From assembly GCA_002270565.1 (NCBI GenBank), contig NQMI01000105.1:89681-153680 (forward strand): a DNA stretch of 64,000 bases. Direction: 5' to 3'. The position numbers and the translations under genes were made by a program. The stretch comes from Stenocarpella maydis. Taxonomy: Eukaryota; Ascomycota; Sordariomycetes; Diaporthales; Diaporthaceae. This document shows, in pieces, positions 36,509 through 47,571 of the stretch. Position 1 is the first letter of the stretch; each line of letters begins with the position of its first letter. The notes below the pieces were generated by a model. That model ran no database searches and had not been told where the DNA came from. It saw nothing but the letters and a program-made list of their open reading frames with translations.

Positions 36509-37228
36509 ATAAACACCCAGAGACACCAAGCCATACAATCTAGCCCCTCAGGCCCGGCTGGCGGGTCCACAAGCTGGTGGTCGTCGTATCTCGATGGCGC
36601 AAATCTATCCTTCTTCCCTCCTGTTGGCTCACGACCGGATGGCATCCAGCTCGACGGTGTCGTCACACAAAAGCTCTGCTGGGCGTGGGACCCCAGCAGC
36701 CCGCTGGACGCATCAGCGTTCCTGCATGTCGCGTGGGCCCTCGTGGCTGGAATCTACTCGGGCTCTGGTGACGTCCTTTTTGGCGCTCGTCTGAGGAGCA
36801 CTAGCCCAGGAGACGGTGGTGCGGCCGCGTCCATGGTACCCATGCGGGTCCGATGGACCCCGGACATGACCGTCTCGGCGCTCATCGCCACGGTCGAGCA
36901 GCAAACCAGCGCCATGGCCTCGGGGGACGCGAGCGCCGCGCAGCTTGCGCAGGCGTGTCCCGAGTTCCAGGCCGCCCGCGGCTTTACGTGCGTCGTCAAC
37001 ACGCGCCGGAAACCACAGCATGGGGGCCCCCCCGACTGTGCAGGCGGCGGCGACGGCGCTGACATAAACGACAAGGCCGCGGTGCCGCTTGACGTGCGGT
37101 TCGAACTGTCGGATGCGGAGCTGTGCATCACGGCCTCATTCTCGCGGAGACTCGTCAGCCAGGACCTCCTCCTGCGCGTGGTCGCAGTGCTGGAGCGGTG
37201 CGTGGCGCTCATGATGCAGAATCCCTCA
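36509..37228 (+). other. NRPS half condensation domain (C0)
   Basis: Only the C-terminal half of a condensation domain is present: WWSSYLDGA, then LHVAWALVAGIYSGSGDVLFGA and the bridge region before the A1 linker. The HHxxxDG half is absent. A C domain ahead of A1 means either an acyl-starter module or further lost upstream modules. Confidence 0.7.
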
Positions 37229-37319
37229 TAGCCCATATCCGCCCTGGATCTCGTGACCGAGGCGGACCGCCGACAGATCCATCGGTGGAACGCTAGGAAG
37301 CCCACGGTCGTGCGGGAAA

Positions 37320-38900
37320 CTGCCCACGCGCTCTTCAGGCGACAGGCAAAACGCCGGCCGGCCGACATGGCCCTCTCCTCATGGGACGGGCAGATGACAT
37401 ATGCGCAGCTCGACGAGATTTCGGACCGCCTTGCACACCACCTGCGCGCCCTGGGCGTTGCACAAGAATCGCTCGTGCCGTTCTGCTTCGAGAAGTCCAT
37501 CTGGGCCGTGGTCGCCATGCTGGGCGTGCTCAAGGCCGGCGGCGCATTCGCCATCGTCGAGCCCTCGCAGCCCGACGAGAGAAAGGTGCTGATCGCAGAG
37601 CAGCTCGGGGCGCGTGTCGCCGTCGTGGCCCGCTCGGTCCAGGAGCACTTCCCGCGTGACTGCGTCGACACCCTCGTGACGTGCGACGAGTCAGTCTACG
37701 ACCTGACCCTCCCCCCCTCGGGATCACTGGAGGAGGCGGGCACCCCAGAGAGTGCCATGTACGTCATCTTCACCTCGGGCTCCACAGGCGTGCCCAAGGG
37801 CTGCGTCACCGAGCACTGGGCATTCTGCTCGTCCATGCACGAGTTCGGCAGGGATAGCCTCATGGGGCCCGACTGCCACTCGCTGCAGTTTGCCTCGTAC
37901 AGCTTTGACACGAGCCTCGAGGAGACATTCTGCACCCTGTTCGCGGGCGCGACACTGCACATACCGTCCGAATGGGCCCGGATGAACGACCTCGCGGGCG
38001 AGATCCGGAGGACCGGGACCAACTGGGCCGAGCTGAACCCAAAGGTCCTCTCCCTCCTCAACCCCGACGAGGTCCCAACCCTGCAGACCATCATCCTGGG
38101 CGGCGACAGGTCCCATGGCAGCGACGTCCGCCGCTGGCCTACCAGCGTCAACCTGTTCAACTCGTATGGGTGTACGGAGGCTTCTGTCACCTCGACGCTG
38201 GTCGATATGCGCCACCGCCGCGATGGGGACCCCCCCATCGGCTTCGGCGTCGGGTGCAACTTGTGGATCGTCCACCCTGACGACTACAACAAGCTGGTCC
38301 CCATCGGCGCGCCCGGCGAGCTCCTCATCGAGGGCCCGGGCCTGATGCGAGGCTACCTTGACGATGCCGAGCGCACCGCCAGGTCCCTTGTCGCCAGCCC
38401 CGCCTGGGCCCGCGCCGGGGGGCCGCCGTACGACCGCAGGTTCTACCGGACCGGAGATATTGTGCACTACCTTGAAGATGGTGCTGTCATGTACCAGGGC
38501 AGGAAGGACTCCCAGGTCAAGGTCCGGGGCCAGCGCGTCGAGCTGGGCGAGATCGAGCACCAGCTCAGCCGGGCCCTGCCGGACCGCCGCTTTGCGGTAG
38601 AGGCGCCGTCACTGCGGTCCGGGAGCAAGGCGTCCCTGGCGGTTGTTGCCTTTGTGGTGTTGTCGCCCAGGCCCGGCGCCGACGCCGACTCGGAGCAGGC
38701 CACGGTGCGGCTGGACGACGAGGGCGTCCAGGAGCTGTTCTCCCTGCGAGCCCAGGCTGCCGAGAGCCTCTCCCGCTCTCTCCCGTCATACATGCTCCCG
38801 TCTTTATATATCCCCATATCCAAGATGCCGCTCACCATATCAGCCAAGACAGACCGCCGCAAGCTGCGGGCGCTGGCCGAGGCCTTGACGCCTGGGGAGA
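37320..38900 (+). other. NRPS adenylation domain A1
   Basis: Complete AMP-binding domain. Core A3 YVIFTSGSTGVPKG is at 37,760-37,801, SYSFDTSLEE near 37,900, FNSYGCTEAS near 38,160, GRKDSQVKVRGQRVELGE near 38,500 and the C-terminal Lys in ISAKTDRRKL near 38,840. By eye against GrsA the pocket residues read about D-T-E-E-I-G-S-V-T-K. The Asp fits alpha-amino acid binding; I recognise no substrate. Confidence 0.8.
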
Positions 38901-38934
38901 TGGCATCGCTGCAAGGCACGGGCGGCGCCAAGCA

Positions 38935-39125
38935 ACAGCCCGCGTCGGAGACGGAGCGACAGGTCCAGGCCGCCTGGGGCCACGGCGCTCCAGGTCGATG
39001 CTGTTCAGATCGGCCGGGATGACGACTTTCTCCGCATCGGCGGCGACTCTCTCCTGGCCATGAAGGCGGTGACGGCGCTGCGACAACAAGGACTCCAGTG
39101 CTCCGTGGCAGACGTGGTCCTCCAC
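38935..39125 (+). other. NRPS carrier domain T1, contains frameshift
   Basis: The phosphopantetheine site GGDSLLAM has its Ser at 39,048-39,050. The frame changes in the G run 38,976-38,979, so A1 and T1 are not in one reading frame as given. Confidence 0.8.
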
Positions 39126-39224
39126 CCGGTCCTCCAGGATCTCGCAGCCTCGATTGCCCCGGCGACACAGGACAGCGGCGGTAGTGCTGAGGCCGTCACG
39201 GCTGACGCAGCCGTCGCACCCTTC

Positions 39225-40560
39225 TCCCTCATCCCCTCAAAGGACAAGGAAGGGTTGATCCGGGAAGCCGCGGCGCAATGCGCCGTCCAGCCCGGCGATA
39301 TCGAGGATTTATATCCCTGCACGGCCCTGCAGGAGGGGCTGATCTCCCTGTCGGCCAAACAGCCCGGCTCCTACGTGATGCGCGAGGTTATGTTGCTGGC
39401 CAAGGACATCCGCATGGCGGATTTCCATCGCGCGTGGGAGGTTGTCAGCAAGGCGCATCCTATCCTCAGGACGACGATCGTAGCGGTCGGCTCCACGATG
39501 CTGCAGGCGGTCGTGGCCAAGCAGCCCTCGTGGGAGACCAGCATCGACCTGGGCCGCTACCTCGCCCACGACAAGGAGCGGGCCTTTGGGTTTGGCGACG
39601 CGCTCAGCCGCTATGCCATCATCCCCAGATACGACCGCTTCTTGTTCGTCTGGACCGCCCACCACTGCCTCTATGACGGCTGGACGCTGCCGCTCGTCCT
39701 GCACAAGGTGGCCAAGGTGTACCACGGCGCGCCGCCCGGGCCAGGTGCGGCGCCCGAGTTCAACGTCTTCAGCAGGTACCTGCTGGGCCTGGACCGGAAG
39801 GCCACGGAGCACTTCTGGCAGTCCTACCTGGACGGCTCTCCTGCCACCTTCCCGAGCCGTCCCGCCGCCGAGGAGGCGCGCCCCAGCGCCGTGCTGCGTG
39901 ACACGGTCGACATGTCGGCCAGGCCCGTCGGGGGCATCACGGCGACAACCACGCTGCGCGCCGCATGGGCACTGCTCACGCACAGCCACACGGGCGAGGG
40001 CGACGTGGTGTTCGGCACGACGGTCAGCGGCCGCAGCGCGCCCGTCCCGGGCATCGAGGACATGCTGGGCCCGACCATCGCCACCGTGCCGCTGCGCGTC
40101 CGCCTGGGGGGCAACCAGCTGGGCCGGCGCGTCGCGGACTGGCTCCGGGACATGCAGGAGGAGACGGCCAGGATGGTGCCCCACGAGCAGTTCGGCCTGC
40201 AGAACATGGCGCGCGTCAGCAGGAGCGCCCGGGAGTCGTGCCAGCTGGGCGCCCTCTTTGTGGTCCAGCCGGGCGACGAGGGCGAGGACGAGGAGGGACG
40301 TGGCCCGGATGATGCAGCCGCTGGACGGCGCCGGGGACGGCTTCGACGAGTCCACCACGCAGCCGCTGCTCGTCGAGTGCACCCTGGACGGCGCCCACGA
40401 CACGGTGCGCATCCGCATGCGATACGACGACAGGCTCCTGGAGGGCTCGCTGGTGGGCGCCGTGATGCAGCAGTTCAAGCACATGGTGTCGCAGCTCTCG
40501 AGCCCGTCGCTCCGGGGCCGGCTGCTGCACGAGCTGGAGCTGGTCAGCCCGTACGACTAT
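39225..40560 (+). other. NRPS condensation domain C1, contains frameshift
   Basis: DLYPCTALQEGLISLSAKQ starts the domain and HHCLYDG is at 39,660-39,680. The frame shifts again in the G run 40,295-40,297. Coding continues in the new frame with ELVSPYDYERLCRWN. Confidence 0.8.
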
Positions 40561-40589
40561 GAGAGGCTCTGCCGGTGGAACAAGGGACG

Positions 40590-42055
40590 CGTCCAGACGG
40601 TGGACATGACGATGCACGACCTGGTTGCCGGGGCGGCAGCGAGGCGCGGCGACGGCCAGGCAGTGCACGCGTGGGACGGGGACATGACATACGCGGAGCT
40701 CGAGGCAGCAGCGGCCGAGGCAGCCGGCCGGCTCCGGAGCCTGGGCGTCGCGGGAAGGGGCGAGGTGGTGCTCGTGTGCTTCGAGAAGTCGCGGTGGGCC
40801 GTCGTCTCCGCACTGGCCATCCTCAAGGCCGGGGCGGCCTTTGTGGCGCTGGACCCGTCCCAGCCGGACGAGCGCCTGGCCATCGTCATGCAGCTGTCCC
40901 AGGCCTGCGTCCTGCTGACCTCCAGGGCTGGTGCAGGTGCGGGGGACCTGGCTGGGCGCCTGGAGCGCCTGGCCAAGGACGCGCCCGGCCTGAGCGTCGT
41001 GTGCACGCCCGACCTGCTGGTCAGCCCGCCCACGCGGCAGCAGCACCAGCTCCATCTCCAGGACCAGCCCCAGCACCAGCCCCAGCACCAGCTCCAGCTC
41101 CAGCTCCAGCTCGCCAGCAGCAGCACCACCGGCACCACCACCGCGCCTCCTGTTCCTGGTGGTGGTGCCGCGCGCCCGGGAGACCTGGCCTACATCATCT
41201 TCACCTCAGGCAGCACCGGCACGCCCAAGGGCGTCATGATCAGCCACGGCGCGGCCGCGTCGAGTATCGTGGCCCACGGGGCTGGCAACCACCGCCGCCT
41301 CCAGAACGGGTACGGGCCAACCGAGTGCACTGTCGTTTGCGTTACCAACCCAGACCTGCGGCACGGCGGCGTCATCGGCTCTGCCACGGGCTGCCGGGCC
41401 TGGGTGGTGCGCGAGGACGACGCCGACCACCTCGTTGCCATCGGCAGCCCGGGGGAGCTGCTCATCGAGCGCCCCAGCCTCGCCATCGGCTACATGAACG
41501 ACCCGGAGCGCACACGCGCCTCCTTCATCGAGGAGCCCGCCTGGGTCGCCAAGACTCAGCCGTACGACCCCGAGGCGGCGGCGGCCACGCGCCAGCGCCG
41601 TCGCTTCTACAAGACGGGCGATCTGGTGCGGCAGATGCCCGACGGGTCCCTTGTCTACCTCGGGCGCAAGGACTCGCAGGTCAAGCTGCGCGGCCAGAGG
41701 ATCGAGCTCGGCGAGGTTGATTTCAACGTCTCCCGCAGCCTGCCCGACGCCGTCGTCCGCTCCGACATGGTGCACCTGCGCCCGCAGCGGGCTGGCGGCG
41801 AGCTGGTGCCCACGCTTGCCACCTTTGTCGTGTGTGAGGGCTTCGAGTTCGACCTCGCCACCGGCAGCATCGCCAAGGACCTGCTGTCCCACCTCGCCAA
41901 GATGTCGGCCGTCGCGCTGCCAGACCTTGTGCGCTCGGTCCCCAAGTACATAATCCCGGCCGTCTTCATCCCCATCGACAGCGTCCCTCTCACGTCCTCC
42001 GGGAAGACGGACCGGCTGAGGCTCAGGGCCCTGGCCTCCCAGATCCCCTACAAGT
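40590..42055 (+). other. NRPS adenylation domain A2, core deleted
   Basis: The N-terminal part to FTSGSTGTPKG (41,200-41,232) and the part from NGYGPTECTVVCV onward are normal. They are joined directly at about 41,285-41,310, so the A4 core and most pocket residues are gone. A Gln/His-rich insert lies at 41,035-41,115. It is predicted unable to select or activate a substrate. Confidence 0.8.
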
Positions 42056-42129
42056 GCCTCGAGCTGCTGCGAGGTGCGCGCGACAGGCCCTCTGGCCGCG
42101 GGGCAAAGACGCCGCCGCAGGGCCCCAGG

Positions 42130-42330
42130 CAGAGGGCCATGCAGTCGGCGTGGGCTGCCGTGCTCCAGCTGGACGAGCCCAGCATCGGGGCCGACGACAG
42201 CTTCTTCCAGCTCGGCGGCGACTCCGTCTCGGCCATGAAGCTCGTCACGGCGGCGCGGTCGGCCGGGCTCATCATCAGCGTGGCCCAGATCTTCAAGACG
42301 CACGTGCTCGCGGATCTGTGCGAGGGCGCC
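42130..42330 (+). other. NRPS carrier domain T2
   Basis: FFQLGGDSVSAMK with its Ser at 42,223-42,225; it appears intact. Confidence 0.85.
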
Positions 42331-42359
42331 CAGGAAGTCGACGCCGCCGCCGAGACGGC

Positions 42360-43670
42360 CATCACGCCCTTCTCGCTCGTCCCCGCCTTCGACGCCCTGA
42401 TCTACCAGGAGGCGGCTGACAAGTGCGAGGTGCCCCCCGGCGCGGTACAGGACCTGTACCCGGCCACAGCCCTGCAGCAGGGGCTGATCTCGCTGTCGGT
42501 CAAGGAGGGCGGTAGCTACATCGCCCGCCATGTCTTTTGCCTCCGGGGTGTGAACACGGGGCGCTTCAGGAGGTCCTGGGAGCACGTGACGGGTGCCAAC
42601 GCCATCCTCCGCACGCGCCTGGTCCACATCGAGGCCTACGGGACCATGCAGGTTGTCCTGAGAACGGGCTCGGCCCTCGAGTGGCGGACGGCTCGTTCTG
42701 TTGACGAGTACCTCGCCGAGGACGAGGAGCGCAAGATGGATCTCGGCACCGCTCTGACCCGCTACGGCCTCGTCCGCCCGGCAGGCCCAGACTCCGATGC
42801 CTACTTTGTGTGGACCATCCACCACGCGCTCTACGACGGCTGCTCAATGCCTTTGATCAAGGAGGCGGTGGCGACGGCCTACAATAGGCTCTTCGCCCTG
42901 AGGACGCCGCCCTTTAACGGCTTCATCAACTACATACAGCACATGGAGGCCGCAGCTGCCGAGGGCTTCTGGACGTCGTACCTGGACGGCGCCGATGCCT
43001 CTCCGTTCCCCTCCGTGTCACACGTCCCGACGACCGAGTACAAGGCCGACGGCACAGACGAGCTTGCCATACCGTGGAGACTGCAGACCGCAGAGGGCAC
43101 CACCGTCTCGACGCTCCTGCGCACTGCCTACGCCCTCCTTATTGGTGCTTACACCGGGTCCAACGACGTCGTGTTCGGGACTACCCTCAGCGGCCGGAAC
43201 GCGCCGGTGCCCATGATCGAGTCCATGGTGGGCCCTACCATCGTGACGGTTCCGCTTCGCCTGCGCTGGGACGCCGCCATGACCGTCCAGGACCTCCTCG
43301 AGAGGGCACAGGGCCAGGCGACCGAGATGATCCCGTTTGAGCAGCTCGGGCTCCAGGCCGTCTCCAAGCTGAGCGAGTCGGCCAGGGCGGCCTGCCAGTT
43401 CCTAAGCCTCTTTGTTGTCCAGCCCGAGTGGGGCCAAGAGAGCGCCGATGCTGATGCCCCGGCCGACCTGACCTACCCCCTCGCCGTTGAGGTCCACGTC
43501 GCTAAAGAAGAGCTCCGCCTGTCAGCCACGTTCGACACGCGCGTCGTCGACGCCGGGTCCCTACGCCGCATCTTGACCCAGCTCGGCCACATCGCATCCC
43601 TCCTCCACAGCTCGCCCCTCACCCTGGTGTCCGAGCTAGACCTGGCCGGCCCCCTCGACCTGTCGCTCAT
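42360..43670 (+). other. NRPS condensation domain C2
   Basis: DLYPATALQQGLISLSVKE opens the domain and HHALYDG is at 42,820-42,840. GTTLSGRNAPV and a C-terminal half follow without lesion. Confidence 0.85.
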
Positions 43671-43709
43671 CCGACAGTGGAACGCCGCGAGTCTGGGCCA
43701 GCCGGCGCA

Positions 43710-45360
43710 TGCGCAGTCCTCGGTGCTCGACGTGGTGGACGGCCATGCGAATACACGGCCCGACGACGCCGCCGTGAGCGCGTGGGACGGTGATCTGACC
43801 TATGCAGAGCTCACTACGCTCTCCGGCCGCCTCGCCCACCACCTGCGCGCCCTGGGGGTCGGTGGCGGCTCCGGACCCCAGCAGGATGTCGTTGCCCTGA
43901 GCCATCCCAAGTCGAAATGGGTGCCTGTAATAATGCTCGCCATCCTCCAGACCGGCGCGGCGTTTGTTGCCTTGGACCCTCAGCACCCCGCCAGTCGGCT
44001 CAACTCCATCGCCGAGCAGGCATCGATCCAGGTATTGGTTACTTCTAGGGACCTGGCCGCATCATCCTCCCTCGGCGACTTGCCGGTCAAGAAGGTATAC
44101 CCCCAGTCCCTCCTCCTTGAGCAGGGCGAACAGGCACAGGCGGCACCACTACCATCGTCGCCTCTCGGAGCCCCGGCTGCTGACGCCGCGGCGTATGTCG
44201 TCTTCACCTCGGGCAGCACAGGCACCCCCAAGGGTGTTGTTGTCTCCCACGCGGCAACCATTTCAAGCACTCTTGCGCATGGATCGGCCATGGGGATTAA
44301 CAAGGACAGCCGTGTTCTCCAGTTCTCGTCATATACGTTCGACGCATGTATACTGGAGATATTCGGAGCGCTGCTGGCGGGAGCCTGTGTGTGCATCCCC
44401 TCAAGCGAGGAGTGCAACCTCGACCTGAATATGGCCATCCAGAGATACTCGGTCAACTTCGCAGCCATCACGCCGCGTGTCGCTTCTCTCCTCCAGCCAG
44501 ACCGTCTCCCCGGGATCAAGGCCATCGCGCTGGGTGCCGAGGTGGTGACAAGCAGGGACATTGAGCGGTGGGGCGGCCGCCGCGTGAGCAACGGGTACGG
44601 CCCCACCGAGTGCACCGTCGTCTGCGTCGTGGAGTCGAGCAACCACAAGCCCGGGCGCATTGGAAAGGCCGTGGGCTGCACCAGCTGGATCGTCGACCCC
44701 AGCGACACCAACAGGCTGGCGCTTGTCGGCGCGCCAGGCGAGCTGCTCATCGAGGGCCCGTGTCTGGCCCTGGGCTATATGGGAGATGAGGAGAAGACGC
44801 GCGCCTCCTTCGTCCAGGACCTCCCGTGGATGAAAGACTTCCCCAGCGTCGCCACCGGCCCCAGGCGCTGCTACAAGACGGGTGACATCGTGCGCTACGA
44901 CACGGACGGCGGGCTGCTCTTTATGGGGCGCAAAGACACCCAGGCCAAGCTCCGGGGGCAGAGAATCGAGCTCTCCGAGGTCGAGCAGCACCTCGGCTCA
45001 CTCCTGCCCCGGCACCAGGTCGTTGCTGACGTCGTCCACCTCCCCCAGGAGGGCCCAGACGCAGTCGCCCTGGCCGCCTTCGTGGTGCCCCCAGGCGTCG
45101 AACACCAGCCAGCCGGCAATGGCCAAGGGCCGCTGCTCATCGGCCCGGCACTCCAGAGCGAGCCAGTGCGACAGGCCTCCGAGTCCTGGGGCCAGGTGTC
45201 AGCCGCCATGGCCCGGAGGCTTCCATCCTACATGGTCCCGTCGCTGTGCATACCCCTGAGCTCGATCCCGCTGACGACCTCGAGCAAGAGGGACCGAAAG
45301 AAGCTGCAGGAGCTAGCCGAGTCCATCCCGGCCGACACCCTGAGGCTCCTCCGCGGCGCT
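43710..45360 (+). other. NRPS adenylation domain A3
   Basis: Complete. YVVFTSGSTGTPKG is at about 44,193, SSYTFDACILEIFG near 44,330, NGYGPTECTVVCV near 44,590 and GRKDTQAKLRGQRIELSE near 44,930. The by-eye pocket reads about D-A-L-A-A-G-G-V-V-K. A3 and A2 share an almost identical A5 region, which suggests recent module duplication. Confidence 0.85.
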
Positions 45361-45389
45361 GAGGGCGCACACGAGCCTCCCCGCGGCGG

Positions 45390-45595
45390 CCTCGAGAACA
45401 AGATGGCCACGGCGTGGGCGCAGCTGCTGGGCACCGACGTTAGTGGCATCGGCAGACACGACAGCTTCTTCCGGCTCGGGGGCGATTCCATCAGCGCGAT
45501 GCGGCTCATAGCCATTGCTGCCAACATGGGCATCACGTTGCATGTTTCAGATGTCTTCAAGCGACCCGTGCTGGCGGAGCTGTGTCGTCACATCA
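45390..45595 (+). other. NRPS carrier domain T3
   Basis: FFRLGGDSISAMR with its Ser at 45,487-45,489; it appears intact. Confidence 0.85.
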
Positions 45596-45749
45596 AGCCA
45601 CACGGTGAGGACGAGCTGGGAGACATGGTAACAACGCCGCCCGCTGTGGCTACTGGGCCGCCCGGGGAGGAAGAAGAGGAGTCAAAGGGTCTCAGGCAGA
45701 AGCTCCTGGGGGGTGCTGCATCATCTTCGGGATGCGACGACGATGCCAT

Positions 45750-47045
45750 CATCATCGCGCCGGCCTTGACGCACCAGATCCTGGCGTACGAGTTCACTCA
45801 CCTGCACCAAAGAGGCTACATCAACTACTTCAGCCTCAACTTCCTCGAGCCTTTCAGCTACGAGTCTATCCGGGCGGCATGCCGACAGATTGTGCTCCAC
45901 CATTCCATCCTGCGCACGCAGCTCCGGATGGCGGGCGGGCGTCTGTGGCAGGTCGTGCTACCCCCGGCCAGGGCCCGCGTCGCGGTGGAGCTGCTCCATG
46001 CCGACGCGGCGGACCTCGACGGCTTCGCCACCAGGCTCATTGAGCTGGACGCGTCGCGCCGCCTGCCCTCGGCGGACCTGGAGAACCCCACCAGGTTCTT
46101 CGTTATCCGGTCGATGGGTAGCGATGCCGTCCGCCTCGTGATGCGGCTGGGACACAGCCACTACGACGGGCTGGCGTTCCCCATGCTGTTGCGCACCTTC
46201 ACACACGTCCTGCGCCGCCGCCGCCTCGACTCCCTGCCGCCCGAGGCCCCCTTCCATGCCTACGCCAAAGGCATCGAGCTCCTCCCCAGGCAGGCATCCC
46301 TGGCCTACTGGAGGCAGCTGCTGGAGGGCTCCCGCCTGACCCCCATCATCACCGCGGCCGCTGCCACGGCCAACAATGGCGCCGTGGCCGTCCTGACCCG
46401 GCTGGTGTGCATGCCCGACCTATCCCACTCCGACTACACGTTCGCTACCGTCCTCAAGGCGGCATGGGCCGTCGTCCTGGCCCAGCACTCGCACCTCACC
46501 GATGTGACCTTTGGCTGCCTCGTGTCGGGCCGCATGGCCCCTGTCCCCGACAGCGAGACCACCGTGGGCCCCACGCTCGACATCACGCCTGTGCGCGCGC
46601 AGACCGGCACCGCCAGCACCGGGGCCTTCCTCGGGCGCATCCAGGCTCAGTACACGGAGAGCCTCGACCACGACCACGTCGGGTGGCACGCCATCATGCA
46701 CGAGGCCACGGACTGGCCCCCGGAACAGAAGCGGACCCTGTTTGCCCTGGGCTCGGTGGTCCAGCACCAGAACATCCCGCTGGCCGACGAGCTGAACGAC
46801 GTCCTGCCGGACCTCCCCTTCGAGGTCCACGGCCGCGGCTCCACGGGCAACGCCGCCGCCGTCTGGATTATGACCACGGCGCGGCCGGCCGACAACCTGC
46901 TCACTATCAACTTCGAGTACGCGCGCGATGCCGTCGGCGCCAAGACGGCCGAGGCGCTGCTGCAGGCCCTCTGCGTGGCCATCGATCACCTCGGCCGCCA
47001 CGCCAGGTCCGACGTGCCGCTCCCCGACGTCCGGGTCCTGATCGC
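45750..47045 (+). other. NRPS terminal condensation domain C3
   Basis: The motif reads GHSHYDG at 46,150-46,170: the first His is Gly but the catalytic second His, Asp and Gly remain. It sits where fungal NRPSs carry the terminal C domain that releases or cyclises the peptide. Confidence 0.75.
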
Positions 47046-47269
47046 TCCTATGCCCCCCATTGCTGCTCCTGACGCCGCCTCCCCCAGTCGGCCATCCTCA
47101 GCCACCGCCGCCATGGGCGATGATGGTTGCGACGGCGCATGTGACGATGCCAGCACGAAGCCCCTCCTCCCTACTACCACCGGCGGAGACGCAGAAGACG
47201 ACAAGGCCCCCCCAGCGCCTCGGGACCACCACCAGCCTGGGGCCATTTTAAAAACTGTCAACGGCGGCG

Positions 47270-47571
47270 CACCAGGGCGGGCGGCCCGCGAGCTAGTTGA
47301 GCAGGCCTGGTCTACGCTCGTAGCCAGGGACGTGGCTGGCAAGGGTGGTGGTGGTGGCCACCACTCCTCGCCACCCCCTATTACTACTACTACTTCCATG
47401 TTCGACATCTGGAACGCAAACCTCGTCGCGGTGGCGCTCTGCGGCATCTACGAGGAGCTCGGGGTGCACCTCGGCCTGGACCAGCTGCTCCGGTGTCCCA
47501 CGCTCGGGGAGCAGGCTGCCCTTGTTCAGTCTCTTGGGCACGTTGGTGAGGAGAATTTTTTGTTTCCGTAA
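47270..47571 (+). other. NRPS degenerate C-terminal carrier domain
   Basis: The sequence has the length and flanks of a carrier domain (ELVEQAW... then CPTLGEQAALV), but the site reads FDIWNANL in place of a GGxSL motif, so the Ser is Asn. It cannot take a phosphopantetheine arm. The preceding linker is rich in Gly, Thr and Pro. Confidence 0.65.

Larger units (their letters stand above)
36509..47571 (+). pseudogene. Multimodular non-ribosomal peptide synthetase, decayed
   Basis: Large cytosolic enzyme that activates amino acids and links them on carrier domains. The readable order is half C, A1, T1, C1, truncated A2, T2, C2, A3, T3, terminal C3 and a degenerate T. No ATG begins it; the frame opens inside a condensation domain (WWSSYLDGA). 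Lesions: TAG at 37,229-37,231 in the C-A1 linker; one extra G in the run 38,976-38,979; one extra G in the run 40,295-40,297; about 94 residues missing from A2 near 41,290; and Asn for Ser in the last carrier (47,419-47,421). T1, T2 and T3 keep GGDS. C1 and C2 keep HHxxxDG (HHCLYDG, HHALYDG), and C3 keeps the catalytic second His (GHSHYDG). No thioesterase is present; a terminal C is the usual fungal release or cyclisation domain. Sub-domains are listed separately. Confidence 0.85.

Noticed and set aside
39586..47571. One 2,661-residue ORF as a complete NRPS
   Set aside because: Its first about 700 bases are an out-of-frame shadow of C1. The real coding in this frame begins only after the shift at about 40,297.
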